DNA from: Acanthaster planci
Lineage: Eukaryota > Echinodermata > Asteroidea > Valvatida > Acanthasteridae
Direction of reading: 5' to 3'
Assembly (NCBI RefSeq): GCF_001949145.1
Contig: NW_019091373.1
Span: 1,919,163 to 1,983,162, forward strand
DNA length: 64,000 bases
Shown: positions 23,539 through 35,200 of the stretch, piece after piece
Position numbering within the stretch: the stretch's first letter is position 1
Layout of the letters: every line of letters begins with the position of its first letter
Translations under genes and position numbers: made by a program
Notes under the pieces: generated by a model
Told to the model about the DNA's origin: nothing
What the model saw: only the letters and a program-made list of their open reading frames with translations
Database searches by the model: none

Positions 23539-24985
23539 TTATGTTTTCTTCTCATCTTCCGTGGGGACAAAACCTTCTTTCTGAACCACATCCTTGTACT
23601 TCAAAAAGTCTCTCCTCCGGAGAAAATATTTGACCTGAGAAATGAAAATGAAAGAGAAGGAATAGACATTTACTGCTCACTGAACTGGAACACATAAGTT
23701 TTTGAGAGAAAAAAAATGAGATTCTGTAACAATGTGATTGGGTTTTTAATTTAAACTAAACTGCATTCTACATTAGTCTGCCTTTACCTACAAACCAATA
23801 TTTCCCGAAGTGCCAACAGAGGTCGGGCCTGCCATGTCGTTAACATTTTCACTTATGAGATCTGAATGAGGTATTTCAGTTGGAGGCCTGCATCACAGAT
23901 ATTGGTGCGTAGATGCTTCCTAACAAGTTGAAACTCAATCACAGCAAATCAGAGCTTCTACTTATTGCATCTAAATCACAGCAGGGTCTTATCTGGAACC
24001 AGATTGTTACCATTGGTTCAGATTGCATCGCTGCAGCATCCACTGTTTGAAACTTTGGAGTAGTTTTTGATGAGGATTTCTCCACGGATGCCCATATTCG
24101 GAAGATATGCCAGTCTGTTTATTTTAACATTTGTTACGTAAACAGCATACGGGAAACACTTGATGACGCATCTGCATCCAAGCTCATTCATGCCTTTGTT
24201 CTTTCTCGGCTGGATATTTGTAATTCTCTACTGATCAACATTACATCTTATCAGTTTGGCAAACTCCAGCTCTAAATACAGCTGCCCGAGTCTTATCCAA
24301 TCAAATAAATTTGACCACATCATGCCAGTTCTGCAACATCTAAATTGGTTGTCTGTCCGAGAGCAGGTTGAATTCAAAATTTTCTTGTTACACTAGAGAA
24401 TTGTTCATGGATTAGTGCCGAGTTATCTAAGTGGCCTCATTACACCCTATGCACCACATCACAACTTGCACTCTGCTTGAGATTCCAAGAACACTGACTG
24501 CCTTTGGAAGTACTGTAGGGCTTTTCAATCTGCTGCACCAGTACTGTGAACAACCTTCCAAATGATCTCAGAACACTGGTCTCCCTGGAAACATTTAAAT
24601 CAAACTTGAAAACTCTTCTGTTCAAGCGTTCTTATTTTGGTAGTTCACAAGTGACATCAACCTGATTTTACATTCTTTTCTAGCGCCTCGGATTGGTCTT
24701 CTAGATAGAGGGCGCTTTAAAGGGGTTTGTTTATTATTATTATTGTTATTATTAAGAGCACATATGCTAACACACACACTGCAAGCCCCCTCCTATATCA
24801 TTGATTTGGCTCTGCCCACTCACCCACGTCTTCGAGCAGTGTTCATCAAAGGCCTGCCTCTTCTGAGTACATTTCTTCTCGTCTTCATTGCTGTTGTCAA
24901 GGCACTTGAAATAGTCATCTCTAGCAGCCCAGCACAGCTTCCGACTCTCAGCATTTGGAAATGAAGGCTTGTCCGACTCTGACAT
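23539..24985 (-). CDS. COA6: Cytochrome c oxidase assembly factor 6 (COA6)
   Basis: Two coding exons, 24985-24824 (54 codons) and 23634-23539 (31 codons plus stop), join in phase 0 after KTW to give 85 residues, the usual family size. COA6 is a small protein of the mitochondrial intermembrane space that helps deliver copper to the CuA site of COX2 with SCO proteins. The signature twin motif is complete: C18-x9-C28 and C39-x10-C50, the CX9C/CX10C pattern specific to COA6. It is preceded by RKLCWAARDDYFKCLD, and exon 2 adds VKYFLRRRDFLKYKD. The donor is GTGAGT and the acceptor TTTCTCAG. A LINE relic fills the intron in antisense. Just upstream of the ATG an acceptor (TTTTTCATCAG, exon starting at 25000) suggests a spliced 5' leader whose first exon may end at 26262, next to NAA30. 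Confidence 0.93.
23925..24754 (+). mobile_element. CR1/L2-like LINE 3' relic
   Basis: The plus strand, read across stops, shows the C-terminal half of a CR1/L2-type reverse transcriptase. In order: KLNHSKSELLLIASKS, a NFGVVFDEDFS...HIRKICQS piece, LIHAFVLSRLDICNSLL, a degraded HIMPVLQHLNWLSVREQV-like block, and NNLPNDLRTLVSLETFKS with LKTLLFKRSYF. It ends in a TTATTATTATTGTTATTATT tail (24730-24752), the short tandem tail usual for this clade. It lies inside the COA6 intron on the opposite strand. Many stops make it inactive. Confidence 0.8.
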
Positions 24986-25040
24986 TTTGATTTGAAGTCC
25001 CTGATGAAAAAGTAAGCAAGTGCAAGGTCCTGGTTGTATA

Positions 25041-25510
25041 TGTTTATGTAACAGGTTTTGCCCTTACCCAACGTATATATTGATAAACACTCTATGCTCA
25101 GTGCTTGTCTGAGAGCTTGCAAAAATTCACAAGCTTACTCGGGTGGGACTCAAACCCACAAACTCCTGCTTACTAGTGTAGACGTCTTAACCACTCAACT
25201 GACGAGCTTACCGGGGTCAGCTGGCCGGTCCGAGTCAGGTGAAGCGGTGGGTACCGCAAACTACATCTATTTTCAAGATGTATTAACTATATTCGTGGTA
25301 GATTCAATACATCTTGAAATAGTTTGCGGTACCTGCGGCTTCACCTGACTCGGATCGGCCAGCTGACCCTGGCAAGCTCGGTGGTCGAGTGGTTCAAGTT
25401 CCACCCGAGTAAGCTTGTGACTTTTTTGCAAGCTCTCAGACAAGCACTGAGCATACAGTGTTTATCCCTAAATATATACGTTGGGTAAGGGCAAAACCCG
25501 TTATATAAAT
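25041..25510. repeat. Inverted pair of tRNA-derived repeats (fold-back)
   Basis: A 470-bp imperfect palindrome. The left arm runs from GTAACAGGTTTTGCCCTTAC (25047) to about 25282, and the right arm from about 25300 back to GTAAGGGCAAAACCCGTTAT (25485-25504). Shared blocks include CCCAACGTATATA, GCTCAGTGCTTGTCTGAGAG, CACAAGCTTACTCGGGTGG and CAGCTGGCCGATCCGAGTCA (right-arm reading; the left differs at one base). The centre is ACTATATTCGTGGT. The left arm holds a longer tRNA-like segment that is deleted in the right arm. It lies in the leader intron proposed for COA6. Confidence 0.75.
25133..25213 (-). other. tRNA-like (pol III promoter) segment of a SINE
   Basis: On the minus strand the sequence resembles a degenerate tRNA: a box A-like TTGAGTGGTTAAGAC, an anticodon-like loop CTAGTAA (AGT, Thr-like) and a box B-like GGGTTTGAGTCCCACCC. 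Box B differs from GWTCRANNC by one base (T for C). No proper acceptor stem or CCA-ready end can be built, so it is a tRNA-derived repeat head and not a tRNA gene. Confidence 0.55.
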
Positions 25511-25639
25511 TAACATCGCCCCAACGCAACAACCAAAAAAAAATACATCTTGAAAATTGTACTATATGGTTCAACTGAGGAGAACATTATCACTGAGTGA
25601 CACTGTGCTGGCCCTAGCATGCCTAGACTGATGCAAAAA

Positions 25640-25745
25640 TGTTTGAGGGAGCGCCGTGGACGCGACGTAAGGCCTACGTCGAACCATGGAGGTAGAATCG
25701 AACCCCCCAGTGGATTGCGTGTGTGCCGGGCAATGGTCAGATGGT
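25640..25745 (-). repeat. Possible second tRNA-derived SINE fragment
   Basis: The minus strand carries GGTTCGATTCTACC (about 25704-25691), an exact match to the pol III box B consensus GWTCRANNC, ahead of a GC-rich segment. A possible degenerate box A lies near 25735. No second copy is visible in the window, so this is a weak call. Confidence 0.3.
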
Positions 25746-26255
25746 ACAAACCTGCTATTTCTTATCGTGTCCTTAAGTCAAGTAATGGAACTCTTTCCCG
25801 AGTTAGTTGTAACTTAATATAAAAGCGCTTCTTCTCTAATCATAACCTCATCAACGATGGCAAAAGCATGGAGTTAGCCTCCATGGCAAAACTTACACAA
25901 CATCACACCCCATGTACAGTACATGTACACTGTGCATGTGTACGATCACACAGTGCAATCGCACCACATAGCCAGCACTCGGCAGAGCTAGTGGCCAGTT
26001 TCTATAGTCGCACGTGTTATTTCCAGCCGCAGCCATAACGTTTGGACACGACCTTTGTACAAAATGTAACCCGGAACTTATAGGCTTTCGCAGAGCTCGC
26101 TGGGATGTCTGTGACATGCGCGTACACAAGTACATACAAAACATTGCAAAATGGTGGTAGGCAGTGCAAGCGGTGACCGGTGATGGTTGAACTTGAAGTC
26201 GGACAAGCATGCATTCAAAGAATTTCCTGATGAGCTGCCATAGGCAGAAAATCAA

Positions 26256-26347
26256 ACTTACTGTGGACAAAGCTTCCGTTTGTTCGGAAATGTAGTAGAG
26301 ACGGACATCAAGATTTAGGTCTGTGCAAGAAAGAAATATCCACGAAT
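26256..26347. promoter_or_regulatory. Probable bidirectional promoter/leader region between COA6 and NAA30
   Basis: On the minus strand TTGTCCACA|GTAAGTTT is a strong donor (intron starting at 26261). It could splice to the acceptor at 25001-25002 just ahead of the COA6 start codon. If so, the COA6 first exon begins within about 100 bases of the NAA30 ATG at 26348, and the two divergent genes share one promoter. No TATA box is seen. The splice prediction is by consensus only. Confidence 0.5.
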
Positions 26348-29300
26348 ATGTCTACGTCTGCAGCGGGAGGCGTTGTAGATTCTGCTGGCAGCAGAAACCA
26401 GCACACTGATCTTAGTCGCGCCGAGACCGGCGGGTGTTCAGCGTCGCAAGTGCCAGGGAAACTAACGGTGATGAATGGTCCAGAAGGAGAAACCATAGAG
26501 GGAGAGAAGAGTGGGCAACACCTGTTTGTTCAAGGCAACAGTTCCCATCGAACGGACTGTAGCGAGAATTGCATCAGGCCTACCCATGTCGCTTGTCACG
26601 CTAGTGATCCCAAACAGAATCAGTGTCAACTTAGGCCTAATCAGAATGAATGTGTTATGGAGTTCGAGTCCAAAGAAAAGCCTTTGTCAAACGAATGTTT
26701 GGGCAAAGGAACTACATTTGCTAGTGCCAAATTCTGCTCCTGTAGTGAGCCATGTGACAATGATAATGGTATGAATGAGAAGCATCATTTAGGTTCATCT
26801 GGTGTTCAAGTTCCTGATAACACAAAACATGCCTCATCAGAAAAGATATTGATGCTTAAGACAATCGTGTCACAAGAGGGGGGAGTTGCCGCTGATTGCA
26901 GACTTACAAATGGTTGTTGTGACTGTCATTTGAATGAAGCAGTGCTTAAAACAGAGGAGCATGGAAAGGTTAATTATGCCTGTAGAAATGAGGAAAAATC
27001 AGGAACGCTTAAAAACCCTAACTCCCCGTGCCAGTCTGACGATGACCAAGGAGACCCAAGTTGCAACTGCACTGGCAAGAATATGAGCAAACCTTTATCT
27101 GATCTCACTAAAATGGTCGAGAACATATGCCTGGAAAGTGATGGCACTGAGGAGACTGTCCCCTCTTTATCATTGGATGGCCGCAAGCAGGGCCCTACTA
27201 CTGCTCAGGCATGTCAGGAGCCCCTGCCTTGTTCTGAACAGGCTACAGCCAGCGGAGACTTGCTAACAGAGATGGATCAATCCTTCAGTGCCCTTGGACC
27301 AGCAGGCGGGGATCTTGATGATGCAGAGTTAGAGGAGTTTCCCTCCTCCCTCTCGGACTTCGTTCTCAGTTGTCATAGCAACCGGTATACAGTGCCTCCC
27401 TGCCCCGCCAACGACAGCGATATAAACACCATACACATTCATTCTGGTTCCAGAAGTCACCCAGTCACCCTTGTGCCATACAAGTCAGAACTCCAGATGC
27501 CAGACATCATGAGACTCATTACAAAAGATTTGTCAGAGCCATACTCAATTTACACGTATCGTTACTTTATTCATAACTGGCCACAGCTATGTTTCTTGGT
27601 AAGTATCCATAACAATTCATCCAGGAATGTTTTTCTGGGTCAGTGATGCAACATTCTTTCTATTGTCTTTTTCTACTGACCATCAGACATCGACATCTAA
27701 CTCTAAGAGTGGTGATTAGGTCTGAGAGTTAGATTTTAACTAAAGTGACCAAATCTTAGACCATACATTCTTATCTCAATCTAAATTTCTCATCTAAATT
27801 TAAAGTTCTTATTTAACCTAAAATCTTAGAGTTAGATCTTGACACAATTAAGTCAATTTGTTTGCTCAATTTCTTGCCCACTTAAGGATTTTGCTCTGGC
27901 AACATGGGAAAATAATAGTTTGGAACATCTTACTTAGATGCATTTTCATTAAAGTGGAGAAAGCTATGGACTAACAGGAGATGCCAAATTTAATGGAGGA
28001 CATCTATCAAGTCTTTACAAAATGTTCACATTTTTTATCCCCATGACTTTGATGCGTTTGTTTTCAGGTTGGCACTCCAAAACGAAATTTTGCAGTTGAA
28101 TTTGTAAAATTTTACAAATCAGCAATTCAAATTTTCAATTTTCAAAGCAATTAAATCCTAAGTACAATGCATTAAAAATCTACCGGGATATGTAATAGAA
28201 ATAGTTATTTGCTTTCACAACTGTCACATGAATTCATAGTCATACATTATTGAAACACTTGATGGGGAATGCATGCTTGTAGTAGACAAGGGAAATGAAC
28301 AGTATAATAATGAATTCTTCTATCCATGGGAAGCCAAAAGAACTTCTATTTCCTACTACAGAATACAAATTAGGGTAGGTAAGCGCAGGAATTCATTTTT
28401 TACTCGAAATATTTTAGCCAAAACACTAGGGCACAATGACAGTTATAATTTGTTGGTACTCAACACAAGCCAGACAGCATTCCATGTGTTCACATGTACA
28501 AAATGTTACCTGCATATACATGTAGGTCTATTTCTAAAGCATGTGTACAGGTACATGTGAAGTGGAGAGGTTTACTTTATAATATATTATAACTTTATGT
28601 AATAGGATTACAGATGTGTGCTATTTATTAATCATCTTTGTGAAATCTTCATTGGCTGCAGTGTGCTAAGGATTTAACATTTGCTGCTGATATCTGTGTT
28701 TGTTTTCCCATGGCATTCATAACCAACAAGTATTACTACATGTACATGGTACATTACTAGTTATTACACAAGTGTGAGTGGAACTCAGAATAATGTAATG
28801 CGTCTGTGTCCCGTATACCGTGAGGCCGAAAGTCGAGTGGTAGACAGGACACGGACGCAGTACGTCATTCCATGTTCCACAAGCGCGATAATGAATTTGT
28901 CTTCGAGCAAACTTGACACACAGTAAAGATGTTATACGAGCCTATGCTTAAAAACGCATTGCCACCTTTCAATTTTCTTTGCAGCTGTGCATTTTGCTTT
29001 TAGTGTAAAATAGCGCAATGTGCAAAATTAGAATAACTCATTATGCGGGGTTGGATATGGTCTGTGTAACACAGTTATATTTCACACTGCTTGTTGCTAT
29101 GGATCAACCAATCAGAATTCAATGAGAATTCACGTTTGCTTGAAGATAATGTGCAGTACTGTGACTTGTTGAACCGTATGAAAAAAATGATCAGTGTCAC
29201 TCTCAGAGATACTTGTATGTGTAGAGTTACATTTAAAGTGTGGATTTTTGTTGGGTGGTTGTTGGTTACCACACAATCATGGAAGCTTGCTTTGTTGGCA

Positions 29301-31821
29301 TGTCCAATCACCAGTTGGCTCAGTTCTTAGTAGCTGCTCATTTTTAACAGTGATAGAGATATTTGCTGGGCTTCTAAACCAACTTTCAAGAAAAGACAGG
29401 TTTCAAAGTGAAAGCCGTTATGGAAACAGTTTTTTGAAATGAGGTTTTTTGGCTGCTAAGCAAGGCAAATCTTAAAAGTGTTAAACTGGATGGAACATAG
29501 CTTATTTGAATCACTCATTTACAAGGAATGCATTCATGCTAAGTTTGCGAGTGTTGATATCTCTCCTTTCAAGGAATTATAAAGTATTCAATGACTCAAG
29601 TGATTCAATACAAATTGGAACTTTAGTGATGTGAACTAAGAATGTATAGCTATTTGAAGTTGTATCAGGAAAAACAAAACAGAAAACAACCACAGATATT
29701 AATGACACAAGATTTTCTCAGTAACTTAAGAGTTTTCTTTCTTCTTTATTTTCTCCATGATTTTGAATTCTTATCTCAAGCAACTGGGTGGATGTAGCCC
29801 AATGTCTGTTTGTTCACACAATTCTGAAATATTATCCTGTATGTCTCCCCCCGTGCCTTTTTTTGCTGACACATGTCGAATGATTAATGAAAGTGTCAGT
29901 CGCGTGCTATCATTCACTGAATCATATCAGATTACTCTATGAAATGTTCTCTCATCCTACCCAACACTTCCCCCCCCCCCATTTGCCCAGGCTATGCACC
30001 AAGACAAGTGCGTGGGTGCGATAGTGTGCAAGCTGGATATCCACAAGAAGATGGCTCGGCGGGGCTACATAGCCATGCTGGCCGTGGACGAGAACTACAG
30101 GAAGCTTCAAATTGGTGAGGGTTCTTCCAGGGGCAATTGGATCCATCAACAGTGTCTGGTGCAATCAGAGTTCAAGTCAGGGCACATTTAGGAACTCCCC
30201 GCAGATGACCAAGCATGGACTGTTGCCTCCCGTCTCGCTTTATTTAATCGTCCATCCTATCAAAGTCTGTCCTATCAGACGTTCAAATTGAAATGTCTCC
30301 CATTAGGTTTACATTTTCCCCATGACAGTTTCTGTTGCACCCGCATTAGTTATGGATATTGCTCCAGTTATTTTTGTGTCTGAAAATGTAGATTATATTA
30401 TTTTTTTATTGACTACCAATGAACTGTTTATGCAGGTTTCATCTTGAACAGCTTTAAGTACCAGCACAGTCACATGCTGCAGCAACTTCATGAATGTACA
30501 CCGTGATATTATTTCATCAAACAAGTCATTATAATGCAAGTAACTTCAGTCTGAGTTGTGTATTCTATTTAACAGGCTCGAGTCTGGTGAAGAAGGCCAT
30601 CCGTGCTATGGTCAGGGGAGAGTGCGATGAGGTAAAAAGTGAACTTGTTAACAACCTAAAGTCCCAAGACACTTTTGCCAAGAAACTCCCTGGGTCCTTC
30701 CAAATCTAATAATGCACCAAACCAAATGCCACAGTGTTTATGTTTTCATGGGATTTTTTATCTTTCTCAATCCTTCAAAACTTGGCTTCACCCTTCAGAT
30801 TGTTACAGGATCTATGAGAGTTAGGGTTGACAGACACTCAAGCAGGCTGTCAAGTCACCAGTGCTTGTTGAGATAGCTGTGCAGATGTACAGTTGAGAAG
30901 TGCACAGTTGTCAGAGTTGGGTTCCCAATATGGCAGGGCTTTGCATGTCTCGAGGGATGGAGTTCTTGTAGAAATATCCAGTACGCGTGCAGTGCGCTAA
31001 TTTTAACAGAGATGTTTTCGCTCGTTCTGAGATTTGGTGGTGGCAACAGGCCCCATGGAGGAAGTGCCTGATTTCCCGGAGGGTGGAAACTGAATCATGA
31101 GGCGAACATGATCCTCAAAATCATGTCTAGGCATTCCCGCAAAGTACATTCATTGGTTGGAAATTAGAATGCGATCGGATGCCTTGGAGGGATAAACACA
31201 CAAAGGCTCAACCTCCCGGAGTTAGTTAATTTGGAACATGAGGGCCTGCTTGCAAACCAGAACCCCTTTCTTGTGGGACTTGTATGACACAGTGAGACAC
31301 TTTCTGATTGGGGGAGGAGAGAAGAACAAGCACGTTTTGGATTTCCTTGTTTCAGTCAAGACCCTAAAATGCATAGAGCATGAAAGCCATTACCGAAGAA
31401 GGGTTTTTTTCCATCCTGTTCTAAATATACATGTAGGAATAAGCCTCCAATGTTGTTCATGTAACAATACAAACATTTCAGTTTTTTTTACAAAAGCTAA
31501 AACAAAAAGTAAACAAATGAGCTGCGTTTGTCACCATGATAAATACACCTGTAGCCCTCTTTCAATCTCTTTATTTCACACGTGGTTCTTGTAGAGGAAC
31601 TTAAATTGTTCTTACTGCGCATCCAATTACCCATTTCAATATCATTTCTAATAGATTATCCAATACTTCTCTCCCAATCCAAGGTTGTTCTGGAGACGGA
31701 GATCACCAACAAGCCAGCTCTGAGACTGTACGAGAACCTTGGCTTCCTCAGGGACAAGAGACTCTTCCGCTACTATCTCAACGGTGTGGATGCTCTGCGG
31801 CTCAAGCTCTGGCTACGGTAA
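26348..31821 (+). CDS. NAA30: N-alpha-acetyltransferase 30, catalytic subunit of NatC
   Basis: Four coding exons: 26348-27598, 29991-30114, 30576-30631 and 31684-31821. The phases agree (0, 1, 0) and encode 522 residues. NAA30 acetylates the N-terminus of nascent proteins starting Met-Leu, -Ile, -Phe and similar, acting on ribosomes with NAA35 and NAA38. The GNAT domain fills about residues 372-522: [66 protein letters not shown] (the acetyl-CoA loop, with RKLQIG where vertebrates have RRNGIG), [20 protein letters not shown], and the hallmark end [18 protein letters not shown]. Exon 1 also encodes a ~370-residue polar, cysteine-rich extension with no recognisable fold, which makes the protein longer than human NAA30 (362 residues). 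The start is the first in-frame ATG; a later Met is possible. Intron 1 contains two small MITE-like repeats. Confidence 0.95.
27695..27837. mobile_element. Small MITE in NAA30 intron 1
   Basis: Perfect 14-bp inverted ends ATCTAACTCTAAGA (27695-27708) and TCTTAGAGTTAGAT (27824-27837) enclose ~115 bp of AT-rich sequence with further partial copies such as GAGAGTTAGATTTT. Non-coding. The family cannot be assigned. Confidence 0.55.
28778..28880. repeat. Imperfect 103-bp hairpin in NAA30 intron 1
   Basis: The left arm GTGGAAC...TGCGTCTGTGTCCCGTATACC pairs with a right arm whose complement reads GTGGAAC...TGCGTCCGTGTCCTGTCTACC. The arms are about 42 bases around a short GC-rich loop. It is probably a fold-back transposon remnant. 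The arm mismatches and length make a microRNA precursor unlikely. Confidence 0.5.
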
Positions 31822-32216
31822 AACACAGAGGGCACAGAAAACTGCAGGACAGGTGACCGTTGCATTGGCATGTGTATCGTTGCTGACACACACTACAAAC
31901 TGACACTCACGCAAACTTTACAGAACCACATCAGTTCGGTTGACATGTCCTGTATCTGTGTACTGTGTGCACACACTCAAATGTATTTTTGTTTTCCTGA
32001 TGGAAAACTTTTAATATCTTCAATTACATGTAAAAGGTTTTGGATGAAAATGTTTTGCACTCTCAAGTTGATGAAGTAGATTCGTTTCCAAACCCTTGTG
32101 AAGCACTTTGCTTCAAAAGCTATATACGCAACATGCGTTTGGTTCAGTTGGTGCCAACCAAAATTATTCCCATCATGCATCAGTGTATACAGCCACCGGT
32201 AGACAGGAAAGCATAA

Positions 32217-32222
32217 AATAAA
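32217..32222 (+). terminator. Candidate poly(A) signal for NAA30
   Basis: AATAAA lies about 400 bases after the NAA30 stop codon. Another AATAAA occurs at 35736-35741, which would give a ~3.9-kb 3' UTR. Both are inferred from the hexamer only. Confidence 0.4.
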
Positions 32223-35200
32223 AAAGATGATTCATTACACAGTTTCAACAGAGTGTTTGTGCATAGTGCTTGTGTTGCAGTTCATGGTAACCTTGACTCT
32301 ACCTGAGTTGGGTACAAGTGCCACGTGTTCTTATTTCAAGAGCTTTAGTGAGGTGATCAACATCAGAGCCTCCACTTTTGTGGAAGGTAGAATCAATGCC
32401 TCCTCTACGGGCCCTAACAATAAGGACCCTTTTCAAACCCTTGGTACCATCTCTCTCCGTTACTGCTCTCTCCCAAAAAAACAACATGCCTGTTTAATAC
32501 GTACTAAAATAATTTTTTTTTAGGAGAATTCAGAATTAAGTTTGTCCATCTGCATGAAGAAACAGCATGAGACCCTAATAGTTTCTTTTCCAGGGAAATC
32601 CAAAAGCATGTGAGTCTATGCCTATTCTACCAGCGTCCATCTGAAACTAAAAAAAAGAAAAGAATTTAAAGAAAACTAAATAACTGTGCGTGTGAGGACA
32701 ACAAACTCCATTAGCTATTTATTGTTCAAGTTTATATTAACTTCGAGAGTTTGATACTGAAAATCCAGCTTTTACGTTGAAACATCCAGCTAGATCTACA
32801 GGGATTTGGCACTGTGCAGTTTCACAAAAAGCCTTATCGTCAGACTTCTGTGTGTGGAATTTGCTATAGGTCTTTGTTCTCCATTACTGAAAACACTCAG
32901 TGTAACAATGGGGCTCCATCTAAATCTCTTGTCTAGGGCTAGGTCTAGGTCTAGGCCCATTGGGAGTATACAAGGACATGCTGATAACAGACGTAGCCGT
33001 AGCCTCGGAATCCTGTTTCAGACACAGCATAAGCATGAGATGCACTGATATACAACATAAATGTATAACAATGACAATAATACTGATTGTACTTGAGCAC
33101 AAGGTGCTTCAAAGTCCCTGATCTTTTGGTCCTTTAATCCCAACCAGGTTTTGTAGTTTTCTTGAGAGGGTAATCAATGTACTCTTCTGGCTGCGAGTTG
33201 TTTTTATCATGCTGCATATCGATACTGCAGTGCCCTATTAGGCGTTGCATTTTAACGCAGATGGTTGCATCTCTTAAAGTTTGTTAAGATATACGAAGCA
33301 GCCATTGTGTTCTCTCACATAAAAGAGCAGTCATGGCAAACTGTCTCGCTCAGGAACATAAGCAGCATGATGACCTTCATGACCCTGGAAACAAGACCAT
33401 GAACTCATCACAAAGGCTGCGAGATGAAACCATGATCAAATGAGTTTAAATTTATGGCTCTCGTACAAAGATATCCCTAATTGACTGATATACTTGAGTG
33501 GAAATTAAAATTATCAGACTGCAACTTGAAAAGATTTCCAAATTAAGGACAAGTGGTTTGAATAAGAAAGAGCACACTGAGAAGAAAAGTACGGTGTTTT
33601 TTTCACAGAGTATACAATGTAGACCCACATTATCATCCAAAGACTATAGGTTTTTTTGGTGATTCTTTTCTTCAGTGGAGAACCACTGAACCACCAATGA
33701 CTCTTCCATCTTTTTTATGCATCTTCGATTTTCTGGTCTTCAGAATACTTGCACAGTGATGATGTGAAGTTGCATTAAAAATACCGACTGCACTTTTGCA
33801 TGATGCATAGTTTTAATTTCAAGAGTTCTCAAGACAACTATACCACAGCACAACTTTAAGAAGTTTTCAAATTCTTAAAGAAACTAGTGTACACGCTAAC
33901 AAAAATTGTGGCATGCAATATTCCTTTGGGAGATTTAAAAAATTGGCCAGAAGCACTATACATTGTAAAGTGCGATGAAATTATTTCTTAAATTTCTTAC
34001 ATTTTAACACATTTTTGAGATAATTATTTAGAGTGAAGTATACTTGCACAATTTTTTTTAAAACCAGACCCTGTCCATTGCCAGTGACTTCTTTATGGAG
34101 TGCGATCCAATGAAAAGTGAGACTGGTTCACTGAAATCGAAATTGAAGTCGCGGATGAACATTTGTAACATCCATTAATACGATTTTGAGAAACCGTCTG
34201 CATACTGTCATTTCATTGGATGTGCTGCCTCATGACTTCCATTTTGCTGCTTCGTCAGGGGCATATTTACACCAAGGTTTTGGATCAGTGTACGGATTGG
34301 TAGAGCTTATTTCTTTGCGGGATATTCAAGTTTTGATTTTTAATTTGACATACATGTAGATGTCTCCTAAAGCATGGGGTAGTGAGATAAGGTTGGAATT
34401 ATAAACAGGGAAATATTGTGGTCAAACTTTGTTGACTGCATTTACTGAATGATATACTATTATCCAGAAAATTGTCTGAGGATTTTTTGTGTGTAAAATT
34501 CGTTCAGTGAATGTGATGTGGCTTCTGGAACTTGAAAATTCTTGTATTTTTGAGCCAGAGGTTACATTGCTTCAGGCTTTCCTCGCGCTGATGTGTGTAT
34601 TTTTGTGTGCATGGCAAATATTAGTGTGGCTCATTTGATCAATTGCAAATGGTGCTAAAGTTTGCGAGCATTTGCTCGTGAAATTAATAATCTCCTTTAA
34701 TACACTTTTATAAAAATGTACAAGCCGCGCATTTTTTCATGTATGAATTCCAAATGCTGTCGAAAGTGCGCAGCTTGGTACGTGGGAAGGAACTCGCTCT
34801 TCAGTTGAGATGCAATTTCTATTTCTGATGGCATCTAGTCAGTAGTTGTAACACGGTAAACACTATTTTCTGGAAATATTTTTTTATTTTTTATCCAACT
34901 TAAAATGAAATGGAAACAAAGTGCTGTGATTCCTTGTGGGATTTTACTAAGCCTTCTTGTTCCGGGGTGTTGCGTGCATTTAATCTGATTCATCTCTATG
35001 CTTGTTATGTGTACCTCTGAATCTAATGAATAAGTTGAAGAGGACGACAAATATGGAACAGGATATTTGCATGAAAACTGACTATTTGTACATTTTAATA
35101 CACTTCCATGCACCCGCCGTGTAAATGGTTTGATTGAGAACGTGAGATTCTTTTAAACACCACCCACTGTTGACTAAACCGAAGTTAACAGAGGGGAGGA

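Noticed and set aside
25133-25213. Functional tRNA gene
   Set aside because: Box A and box B-like words are present, but no acceptor stem closes and box B has a mismatch; better explained as a SINE head.
28778-28880. microRNA precursor
   Set aside because: Arms of ~42 bases with scattered mismatches and a GC-rich loop fit a fold-back transposon better; nothing shows a processed strand.
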